This document shows, in pieces, positions 7,830 through 14,295 of a stretch of 39,861 bases of DNA. The DNA lies in the NCBI GenBank assembly GCA_028278645.1, contig JANQDZ010000099.1, positions 1 to 39,861 of the forward strand, given 5' to 3'. The position numbers and the translations under genes were made by a program. Position 1 is the first letter of the stretch. Every line of letters starts with the position of its first letter. The stretch comes from Longimicrobiales bacterium. Lineage in GTDB: Bacteria; Gemmatimonadota; Gemmatimonadetes; Longimicrobiales; Gaopeijiaceae. The notes under the pieces are model-generated. The model was given only the letters and a program-made list of their open reading frames with translations, was not told where the DNA came from and did no database searches.

Positions 7830-8247
7830 GGTACTCCCCCGCGCACCACTTGCCAGCCGCGACCGAAGATTGGAGGGCTCGGGCGGGCCCGGCCTTTGGA
7901 GACCGGAAACCCCCCGTTGGGTTTTCTCCCGCCGTCGCCCTTTGGAATTGTCGCGGGATGAAGGAGCGGGACGTCACCAGATGTCCGCGGGTCCAGTCTC
8001 GTGCAGCGGGCGTGCCTCAAGCGCTCCGTTGGCGTAGGCCCTTGTCCGGCAATGCCTTAGGTCGCCCGTAGCTCTGAGGCCAAATCGAGGAATCTGTGCA
8101 GAAGGTGAACAGTCCCAGCACCTGGAAGAACGTCAGCCTTGATTCCCGGGGCACCCACCCCCAGTGTTCAAAAAGTAGACGGTGTCCAAGGGCTGGACAG
8201 ATCTCTCCCCCCAATGATCTTCGGACCCTGCCGGCGGAGGAAAACCG
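7830..8247. other. divergent intergenic region, prepilin / sigma-54 activator
   Basis: No gene found. It must hold the promoters of both divergent genes. The clearest signal is the bipartite motif at 8169-8200 close to the activator start, including the inverted repeat TGTCC (8183-8187) with GGACA (8195-8199). The activator has a strong ribosome site, GGAGG, 7 bases before ATG 8248. Confidence 0.5.
8169..8200 (+). promoter_or_regulatory. bipartite operator-like motif, copy 1
   Basis: CAAAAAGT, 16 bases, CTGGACAG. The same two blocks recur with identical spacing at 9632-9663, and inside the spacer AC, TGT and one A are also shared. This copy ends 47 bp before the start codon of the sigma-54 activator gene, suggesting autoregulation. 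Confidence 0.55.
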
Positions 8248-9594
8248 ATGAACGGAACCGTGGTTTTTATCGAGGATGATCAAGAGATCAGGCGGCCGTT
8301 GACTACGTTGCTCCAGCGATCGGGCTTGGAAGTCTATCCGACAGCTACGGGGCAGGAAGGGATCACCGCTTTCGAGGACCTCAGCCCGGACGCTGTTCTC
8401 TTGGACCTCAACCTTCCGGACATCTCAGGGTTCGAAGTCCTGGAACAGATCACCCACCGGGGCGGAACCGTGATCATGCTCACCGGCCAAGGGGATGTGG
8501 AGACGGCGGTCCGCGCCATCCAGTTGGGCGCGGAGAACTTTCTCACCAAGCCCGTGGACACGACTCACCTCGTGGCCGTTCTGGCTCGAGCCATCGAAAA
8601 GTCTCGCCTACGCCGGGAGACCGCTCGCCTCCGGACCAGCGAGATGGCGGGTCCGGACCTGGAAGCCCTGGGGACTTCCCCGCAAGCCCAACAAATCCAG
8701 GAACAGATCCGTCTGTTGGCCGAGAACGATCGGTCCGTGGTCCTCCTGACCGGCGAGTCGGGAACCGGGAAGGGACACGTAGCCCGCTTGATCCATGAAC
8801 TTTCGCCTCGAAACCGGTCGCCTTTTGTCCAGGTGAACTGTGCGGGTTTGTCTTCCCCTCTCCTCGAGAGTGAGCTGTTTGGACACGAGAAGGGAGCGTT
8901 TACGGACGCCAAGGAGCGGAAACTCGGTCTCTTCGAATCGGCTCAAGCCGGAACCGTTTTCCTCGACGAGGTCGGTGAGCTCTCGCCCCAACTCCAACCG
9001 AAGCTTCTTCACGTCCTCGAGGAGCGCACGTTTCGGCGGGTCGGCGGTACCAAGGAGATTCCGGTGGAGGCGCGTGTCCTGGCTGCGTCCAATCGGAACC
9101 TAGGGGAGGACGTTGAAAACGGGCGATTCAGGGAAGACCTTTTCTACCGCCTCAGCGTGTTCCCCCTGGCACTACCGCCGCTGAGGGAACGATCCCGGGA
9201 CGATCTCCTGGTCCTTCTGAGGACGCTCCTAACGGGCCTCTCCCCGAGGACGGGCCATGGATCCAAGAAGATCGATCCCGAAGTCACCGACCGGCTTCTG
9301 AACTACCCCTGGCCCGGAAACGTTCGGGAGATGAGGAATGTGCTGGAGAGAGCGTTGATCCTTTCGGCCAGGAGCGAAACGGTGACCCTGGAGCACATCC
9401 CCGGAGACTTCAAGGAACAGAAATCACCTAGAACCGACATGAACCTCAGAGGCCGATCCATGCGGGACGTGGAACGGCAGCACATTGCTCAGACGCTCAG
9501 GGCCCAACAGGGCAACCGGAGCCGCACGGCCAAAATCCTCGGTGTGTCCAGGACCACCCTCATCAAAAAGATCAAGGAATTTGATCTGGAGTAA
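8248..9594 (+). CDS. sigma-54-dependent response regulator (NtrC/AtoC type)
   Basis: 448 aa in three domains. A receiver (about 4-115) with phospho-acceptor D53 (AVLLDLNLPD), then T/K positions (MLTGQ, FLTKP). An AAA+ activator domain (about 142-370) with Walker A GESGTGKG (169-176), Walker B TVFLDE (236-241), and arginine-finger/sensor motifs (FREDLFYRLSVFPL, YPWPGNVREM). A FIS-type HTH at the end (SRTAKILGVSRTTLIKKIKEF). The sigma-54 contact loop reads GAFTDA (216-221), not the textbook GAFTGA. It should bind enhancer DNA and, when phosphorylated, open sigma-54 promoters. A candidate promoter of that type lies downstream at 9792. The neighbouring polysaccharide locus and c-di-GMP gene suggest a role in envelope or biofilm control, but this is inference. 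No complete sensor kinase is adjacent. Confidence 0.93.
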   Translation: MNGTVVFIEDDQEIRRPLTTLLQRSGLEVYPTATGQEGITAFEDLSPDAVLLDLNLPDISGFEVLEQITHRGGTVIMLTGQGDVETAVRAIQLGAENFLTKPVDTTHLVAVLARAIEKSRLRRETARLRTSEMAGPDLEALGTSPQAQQIQEQIRLLAENDRSVVLLTGESGTGKGHVARLIHELSPRNRSPFVQVNCAGLSSPLLESELFGHEKGAFTDAKERKLGLFESAQAGTVFLDEVGELSPQLQPKLLHVLEERTFRRVGGTKEIPVEARVLAASNRNLGEDVENGRFREDLFYRLSVFPLALPPLRERSRDDLLVLLRTLLTGLSPRTGHGSKKIDPEVTDRLLNYPWPGNVREMRNVLERALILSARSETVTLEHIPGDFKEQKSPRTDMNLRGRSMRDVERQHIAQTLRAQQGNRSRTAKILGVSRTTLIKKIKEFDLE

Positions 9595-9631
9595 GGCACC
9601 GAGCCATGGGGTACTTTGGTGTCGCCCCGTC

Positions 9632-9663
9632 CAAAAAGTGCACACTGTAAACAATCTGGACAG
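9632..9663 (+). promoter_or_regulatory. bipartite operator-like motif, copy 2
   Basis: CAAAAAGT, 16 bases, CTGGACAG, with exactly the spacing of the copy at 8169-8200. It is about 130 bp upstream of the candidate sigma-54 promoter, a sensible place for an activator's enhancer site. Confidence 0.55.
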
Positions 9664-9791
9664 GTCGCCAAGGTCCCTGGCCACAGGGTTTTCACCTTCA
9701 TAGTCCAGATTCTGAACACTTTCCGAAGGTCATCCGGTTTTCGCCAAGACCTTAAATCATTGTCTCATAACAGTTTGCTGTGTTCAGGAGG

Positions 9792-9808
9792 TTGGCATAC
9801 CGTCTGCT
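9792..9808 (+). promoter_or_regulatory. candidate sigma-54 (-24/-12) promoter
   Basis: TTGGCATACCGTCTGCT: the invariant GG (9794-9795) and GC (9806-9807) are 12 bases apart start to start, and TTGGCA matches the -24 element. The -12 half (CTGC) is weaker than TTGC. Transcription would begin near 9819, some 85 bases before the receiver gene. Confidence 0.5.
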
Positions 9809-9902
9809 CCAGGTCGGGTGCGCCCAAAAATCCTGTGTGGTTGATAAGGGGCCTTCCTGCCAGAGGCGAGTTGGGCCCCCTCCCCTCAAGAATAAAGGCA
9901 GT

Positions 9903-10292
9903 ATGGATAACGAGATGATGGCCAGGATCCTGGTGATCGACGACGACCCCGCCGTGAGGCGCACCCTCGCTCGCGGATGCGCGAGGGCCGGGCACGACGT
10001 CGTGGAGGCGGCCGACGGGAAAGCAGCCAAAAGCGAGTTGGATACCGAGCTCCCCGACCTTGTGATTACCGATATCTACATGCCAAACATGGACGGCATC
10101 GAAATCATCAACCTCCTCCGAAAGAGGAAGACTGGAACCAAAGTCCTGGCGATTTCAGGAGGAGGGTTGGCGCGGTCCGGGAACGAGGTCCTCACGGATG
10201 CAGTGCTTCTCGGAGCCCATCGCATACTCCACAAACCGTTCACGCTCGACGAGCTCAACTCCGCGTTGGATGCGCTTCTGAGCGACGCATGA
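9903..10292 (+). CDS. single-domain response regulator (CheY-like)
   Basis: 129 aa, one receiver domain and nothing else. Acidic pocket DDD near 13-15, phospho-acceptor D57 (LVITDIYMPNMDG), serine of the switch in AISGGG, and the conserved lysine in HKPF. Start ATG 9903 follows AAAGGCAG; the longer open frame upstream is not receiver-like. Such proteins signal by protein-protein contact or serve as phosphate sinks. It is the first gene after the candidate sigma-54 promoter and probably the head of a three-gene operon with the HD-GYP protein and the ATPase-domain protein. Confidence 0.9.
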   Translation: MDNEMMARILVIDDDPAVRRTLARGCARAGHDVVEAADGKAAKSELDTELPDLVITDIYMPNMDGIEIINLLRKRKTGTKVLAISGGGLARSGNEVLTDAVLLGAHRILHKPFTLDELNSALDALLSDA

Positions 10293-10332
10293 CCACCTGC
10301 AGCGCTGTATGCGGACCCTGACCGAGGCACCC

Positions 10333-11574
10333 ATGTCCGTATCCTCCCTGAACCAACCGCAGTCCGTCCGAAATGGTCATTCCTACATCCGACACCGGGG
10401 GCCATCACCCCCGGTGTCCGGCCCCACCGCCTCTCCAACGCCCCCGGTGGCACCCTTCGGCATCGATCGTCCAGGCAGGGTCCTGGTGGTGGACGACGAA
10501 CGGGGGATCCGGGAGATGATGCGCCGGACCATGACGATGTTGGGCCACGGGGTCGAGCTGGCCGCCGACGGGATCGAAGCCCTGGCGAAGCTCCCATTGG
10601 ACATCGATCTAGTGATGTTGGACGCCGAGATGCCGAACATGGACGGTTTTGAGGTGGCAAGACGGATCAGGAAAATTCCGGAATACGCCGACCTGCCCAT
10701 CATCATGATCACGGGCCGGAACACCAAGGAGGACAGGGTCAGGGCGGCGGAAGTCGGGATCAACGACTTTGTTCAAAAGCCCTTCGATACCGAGGAACTC
10801 AGGCTCCGCTCCGCCTCGCTGTTGAAGCTGAAGCGGGCCACCGACGAGCTGAAAAGCCACGGCACCGAGCTGGAGAACCTGGTTCGGCGCAGGACCATGG
10901 CCCTTCGAGAGGCCCTCGACGAAGGCGTCGCCGCGAGACGGGCCACTCACGAGGCCCACCTGGACACCATCAAGCGACTGGTGAGGGCAGCGGAGTACAA
11001 AGACGAGGACACCGGGGGACACATCGAGCGCATCGGGATGTTCAGCGAGGTTTTGGCCGACGGTTTGGGCATGGGCCCGAGGGAGACAGAGATCATTCGT
11101 CATGCGGCACCCATGCATGACGTGGGGAAGATCGGGATTCCCGACCGGGTCCTATTGAAGAGGGGCCCTCTGGACGACGATGAGTGGGCCGTGATGCGAT
11201 CCCATACCGTGATCGGGTCCGAGATCCTCCGGGGATCCCCTTCGGAGATCCTCAAAACCGGCGCCGTCATCGCCCTTTCCCATCATGAGAAGTGGAACGG
11301 CACGGGATACCCTCTGGGGCTGGCCGGAGAAGCCATTCCCCTGGAGGGCCGGATCTGCGCCGTGGCTGATGTGTTCGACGCTCTGACCAGCCACCGGCGT
11401 TACCGACCGAAAGGGGCGCTGCCAAACGAAGATGTCTACGAGATGATGGAGGCCGACCGAGGAGAGTACTTCGATCCCGAGATCCTGGACGTCTTCCTCG
11501 CTCGACGTAGGGAGATCGAGAGGATCCAGGAGGCCTATAGAGACGAACCGTCCCGGACCAAAAAATATGGATAA
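10333..11574 (+). CDS. REC-HD-GYP response regulator, probable c-di-GMP phosphodiesterase
   Basis: 413 aa. A proline-rich N-terminal tail (about 25-45), a receiver (48-165) with acceptor D97 (LVMLDAEMPNMDG) and K149, a helical linker (165-210), then an HD-GYP domain with HDVGKIG (H262 D263), HHEKWNGTGYP (317-327) and AVADVFDAL. The domain hydrolyses cyclic di-GMP in characterised members; here the family's ExWDGxGYP has N for D, a variant I cannot assess. I chose ATG 10333 because GAGG lies 5 bases before it; an ATG at 10309 lacks a site. The gene ends by overlapping the next start by 8 bases. Lower c-di-GMP usually reduces polysaccharide output, so it may tune the neighbouring locus. Confidence 0.92.
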   Translation: MSVSSLNQPQSVRNGHSYIRHRGPSPPVSGPTASPTPPVAPFGIDRPGRVLVVDDERGIREMMRRTMTMLGHGVELAADGIEALAKLPLDIDLVMLDAEMPNMDGFEVARRIRKIPEYADLPIIMITGRNTKEDRVRAAEVGINDFVQKPFDTEELRLRSASLLKLKRATDELKSHGTELENLVRRRTMALREALDEGVAARRATHEAHLDTIKRLVRAAEYKDEDTGGHIERIGMFSEVLADGLGMGPRETEIIRHAAPMHDVGKIGIPDRVLLKRGPLDDDEWAVMRSHTVIGSEILRGSPSEILKTGAVIALSHHEKWNGTGYPLGLAGEAIPLEGRICAVADVFDALTSHRRYRPKGALPNEDVYEMMEADRGEYFDPEILDVFLARRREIERIQEAYRDEPSRTKKYG

Positions 11575-12184
11575 CCAATCGCCGCCCCCCAGCGATTCTC
11601 CGTGGCACATCTACGTCAAGCCGTCCGAGACTCAGCCACGATGGCGCTGGATTCCACCCAGCGCCCGACCCGTGCGTCGAGGGGATCCCCGGGTGGATTT
11701 CCGGCTCCGGACCGCCATGGGAAGGCTGAACTATCTCCTGGCGGAGCAAGCTCGGAAGAAGGAGATCGCCTATGCCTGCCGGATCGACCCCGACGTTCCC
11801 GATCGGTTGAAAGGAGACTGGATACGCCTGCGGCAGGTCCTGATCAATCTGATCGGGAACGCCGTCCAGTTCACATCGTACGGCCAGGTAGGCGTCGGAG
11901 TGTCTCTGGCCGACCGAACCAAAACCCGTGCGACCCTATGCTTCACCATCTCGGATACCGGCCGGGGCATCCCCAACGATCGGCTCGAGGCGATCTTCGA
12001 GGTATTCGAACAGAACGAGGTAGCCCGGTACCGCTACCTGGACCTCTTCGGCCGCGGGCTGCCCCTGACCGCCCGACTGGCCGATACCCTGGACGGCCAC
12101 CTCTTCACCCAGAGCAGAGAGGGTGAAGGAACCGCCGTCCACTTCACGGTCGATCTGGAGTTGAGCTCACGGAAAGGTCGTTGA
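11567..12184 (+). CDS. histidine-kinase-like ATPase domain protein without a phospho-acceptor domain
   Basis: 205 aa. The C-terminal two thirds is a GHKL ATPase: N box RLRQVLINLIGNAVQFT (about 87-103), G1 DTGRGIP, an F-box-like IFEVFEQ, a G2-like GRGLPLTARLADTLDG, and a final GEGTAVHFTVDL. The sequence just before it (LNYLLAEQARKKEIAYACRIDPDVP) matches the entry to the ATPase domain of hybrid kinases, but the dimerisation/phospho-acceptor helix pair with its H-box is missing, replaced by about 45 proline-rich residues. The gene overlaps the HD-GYP gene by 8 bases, so the two are co-translated. It could be half of a split kinase, an anti-sigma-like or phosphatase-type regulator, or a domain left after rearrangement. 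The stop is only 4 bases from the convergent phosphatase gene. Confidence 0.82.
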   Translation: MDNQSPPPSDSPWHIYVKPSETQPRWRWIPPSARPVRRGDPRVDFRLRTAMGRLNYLLAEQARKKEIAYACRIDPDVPDRLKGDWIRLRQVLINLIGNAVQFTSYGQVGVGVSLADRTKTRATLCFTISDTGRGIPNDRLEAIFEVFEQNEVARYRYLDLFGRGLPLTARLADTLDGHLFTQSREGEGTAVHFTVDLELSSRKGR

Positions 12185-12188
12185 CCAA

Positions 12189-13085
12189 TCAGAAAGACAC
12201 GTGGAGGGTGGGGGCCATCCTCCCGTAGAAGGGGGTGATGCCGAAAGACCACGACCGGGAGTAGGGCCTGGCGCGGTCCTCCGTGCCTCGGCCCTCCGCG
12301 TGGTAGTTCTCGTAGACCACCTTCCCGATGAGGGTGCCCAGTGCGGCACCCACCACCATGTCCGACACCCAGTGACGATGCCCGTCGGCCTCGTAGACCA
12401 GCGGGAACATGCAGAGCGTATACGGAATCCACGCGTTGTCGAAGTGGAGCTGCATGGTCTTGGCTATGGTGAAGTAGAGGGCGAAGTGCCAAGAAGGGAA
12501 GGCGGTACCATCCGGGTCGGATCGGAAGTACGGCCGATGCCAATTGAAGAAGTCCCACGGGTCCCGGGTGAAGGGCCCCTCCAGCGCACCGCCCTCCAGT
12601 GGTTGGTTGGGTCGGTTCCTAGCGAAGAGAGTCTTCAGGAATAGATGGGAGACCACGTAGGACTCGAGGATGGCTTTGGTGGTGAGGATACCCGCTTCCT
12701 GGAGCTTCACGTTCCCGGTGAGGGCACCCACAGCATACATACCACCCACGGCGGTGTAGGCGTAGCCGTCCAATCCGCCCCACCACGAGGAATTGGGATA
12801 CAGGTCGGGAATCTGGAGCTGGTCTTTCAGGTCCCGACCAATGGGTTCGAGATGATCCTGATACCATCGCGTGGTGGGCTTGTCGGTCAGGAGCATGCCC
12901 AGCAGAGCCGCAGATCTTAGTAGAGTTGTGCGGCGGTTCTCGAATGGACGAGTCAGAACCGCTCGAAGGTCGCTTCCCGGAGTATCCCAAACAGCCCTCC
13001 TCAGGACTTCTGCGCGGCTCTGGGCGTCTATGCGCGACGGGCCCAGCAACGCAATAAGGAGCGTCAGAACGTAGGTTTTTCGCAT
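12189..13085 (-). CDS. exported PAP2-superfamily phosphatase
   Basis: 298 aa from ATG 13085, chosen because GGAG lies 6 bases ahead and the protein then begins with a signal peptide (MRKTYVLTLLIALLGPSRIDAQ). The PAP2 core is recognisable: KTLFARNRP (motif C1, K-x6-RP), FPSWHF (C2, normally PSGH) and GHRHWVSDMVVG (C3). Relative to the usual SR-x5-H-x3-D, the arginine position seems to be glutamate, so activity is not certain. Family members remove phosphate from lipids such as undecaprenyl pyrophosphate or phosphatidic acid at the periplasmic face. The gene stands just before the polysaccharide locus, in the opposite direction, so recycling of the lipid carrier is an attractive but unproven role. 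Confidence 0.8.
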   Translation of the reverse strand: MRKTYVLTLLIALLGPSRIDAQSRAEVLRRAVWDTPGSDLRAVLTRPFENRRTTLLRSAALLGMLLTDKPTTRWYQDHLEPIGRDLKDQLQIPDLYPNSSWWGGLDGYAYTAVGGMYAVGALTGNVKLQEAGILTTKAILESYVVSHLFLKTLFARNRPNQPLEGGALEGPFTRDPWDFFNWHRPYFRSDPDGTAFPSWHFALYFTIAKTMQLHFDNAWIPYTLCMFPLVYEADGHRHWVSDMVVGAALGTLIGKVVYENYHAEGRGTEDRARPYSRSWSFGITPFYGRMAPTLHVSF

Positions 13086-13619
13086 CGGTCTCCGAAATAA
13101 CGCCACTCAATGCCCGGTCCGGCGCACTTTTTCCGTTGGGCCCAACTGCTTGATCCGGGTGTCCGGATCTGGCGAATCATGCTCTAAAACATGGCTTTTC
13201 GGCAAGGATCCCCCGTTTGACGCCTCTTTGACGCTGCACCTTTACCGTTTCTCCTCAATGTGGAAACTCTTGCGAGTCTCCTTTGAAATGCCAGGTTTGG
13301 TTTCAAGTCGGTGAAGCCCATCCCCCCCGGGCTTCAGAGACCCGGGTGCTCCGGTCGTTATAGCTGTTCTCCGGGACCGGTTCGCCCAACCTGAGCCCAA
13401 CTCCCAGCCGCGGAGAGCTTGGTGCGAACCATAGCCAAAATAGCGCCTAACCTAAGTGTTTTTCCTGTAGGTTCTTCGCCTACACAGGAGCTTCCCATGC
13501 CCTACGGCGGTAGGCCCGCATTTCGGATAACCCAACGCCCCGGTGCGGAGGATATTGCCGTAAGGTCCGCACCCCGGACTGTACAGACACTCGAGGCACC
13601 CGGACGTGGGGAGGAGTAG
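13086..13619 (+). other. 534-bp structured leader between the phosphatase gene and wza
   Basis: No gene. Perfect stems include 13312-13336, CCGGTC/GACCGG (13351-13356 with 13375-13380) and TGTAGG/CCTACA (13466-13471 with 13479-13484). GGCGGTAG at 13506-13513 matches the first eight bases of the enterobacterial ops element. The wza ribosome site GGGGAGGAG lies at the end. Promoters for both divergent genes should be here. A structured leader in front of a polysaccharide operon that encodes its own NusG paralogue is suggestive of antitermination. Confidence 0.5.
13312..13336 (+). other. hairpin in the wza leader
   Basis: TGAAGCCC (13312-13319) pairs perfectly with GGGCTTCA (13329-13336) around a 9-base C-rich loop. 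No T-run follows, so it is not a standard terminator. Confidence 0.5.
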
Positions 13620-14270
13620 ATGACCAGAGGCTCCGTCAGGATTCTTCGTTCCGTCGTCCTGGGCGTGCTGATGGGCTCCATGGCGTGCGCGGGGGCTCCG
13701 CCGCCGAGCGTCACACCCCTCCCTCCCGGACCTATCGGGCTGCAACCTGGGGACGCTGTGGCGGTGAGGATATGGCAGGAGCCGGATCTTTCGGGTGAAT
13801 TCATGGTGGCTCAGGATGGGCGGATCGTGTTTCCGTTGCTAGGGGCTAGAGAGGTCCTGGGCGTGTCCCCGGAAGAGGTCCGATCTCGGCTGATCACCGA
13901 ATTCGGAAAATACCTCGTAAACCCTTCGATCGACGTCACCGTGCTACGGCGAATTGCTATCCTGGGCGAGGTGCGAAGTCCCGGTCTCCATCCAGTCGAT
14001 CCAACGATGTCCCTCACGGATGCTCTTGCCCAGGCCGGCGGTCTGTCCCCCACTGCCGACAAGAACGACATACGGTTGGTAAGGGGCGGCAACGTGCTGA
14101 TCCAGAGCATGGCTGAGAACCAGGTGATCGGGTCCACAGTCATAAGGTCTGGAGACCAGATCGTGGTCGGCGAGCAGGGCTGGGCGAGGCGAAACGCCAT
14201 GTTCATCACGGCTGGTTTGGGAGCTGCGACGTCCATCCTCGTAGCCTTCATCCTGGTTGGCGGCCGTTGA
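13620..14270 (+). CDS. wza: polysaccharide export protein (Wza/OPX type)
   Basis: 216 aa. A signal region with a possible lipobox ending at C23 (MGSMAC, imperfect), then the Poly_export domain (GLQPGDAVAVRIWQEPDLSGEFMVAQDGRIVFPLLG, split over about 40-75; PEEVRSRL; NPSIDVTVLR), an SLBB-type beta-grasp (ILGEVRSPGLHPVDPTMSLTDALAQAGGLSPTA) and a hydrophobic C-terminal segment (about 190-213) that may cross the outer membrane. It forms the periplasmic/outer-membrane conduit for capsular or exopolysaccharide. GGAGG is 6 bases before ATG 13620. It heads the operon, with the Wzc-like partner 25 bp downstream. It is shorter than E. coli Wza, as is common outside enterobacteria. Confidence 0.9.
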   Translation: MTRGSVRILRSVVLGVLMGSMACAGAPPPSVTPLPPGPIGLQPGDAVAVRIWQEPDLSGEFMVAQDGRIVFPLLGAREVLGVSPEEVRSRLITEFGKYLVNPSIDVTVLRRIAILGEVRSPGLHPVDPTMSLTDALAQAGGLSPTADKNDIRLVRGGNVLIQSMAENQVIGSTVIRSGDQIVVGEQGWARRNAMFITAGLGAATSILVAFILVGGR

Positions 14271-14295
14271 GCAGACCAAGAAATGGGGTGGTCAC

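Larger units (their letters stand above)
9595..9902 (+). other. regulatory intergenic region before the receiver gene
   Basis: Contains motif copy 2 at 9632-9663 and a sigma-54-like promoter at 9792-9808, about 130 bp apart, the usual enhancer-to-promoter geometry. No gene is seen; an open frame running from 9780 into the receiver gene has no family-like N-terminus. Confidence 0.55.

Noticed and set aside
7841-7854. Sigma-54-like element on the minus strand before the prepilin gene
   Set aside because: GG and GC spacing fits, but transcription would start almost at the start codon, leaving no room for the ribosome site.
9167-9183. Sigma-54-like word inside the activator gene
   Set aside because: Lies within well-conserved coding sequence and the -12 half is poor; expected by chance in GC-rich DNA.
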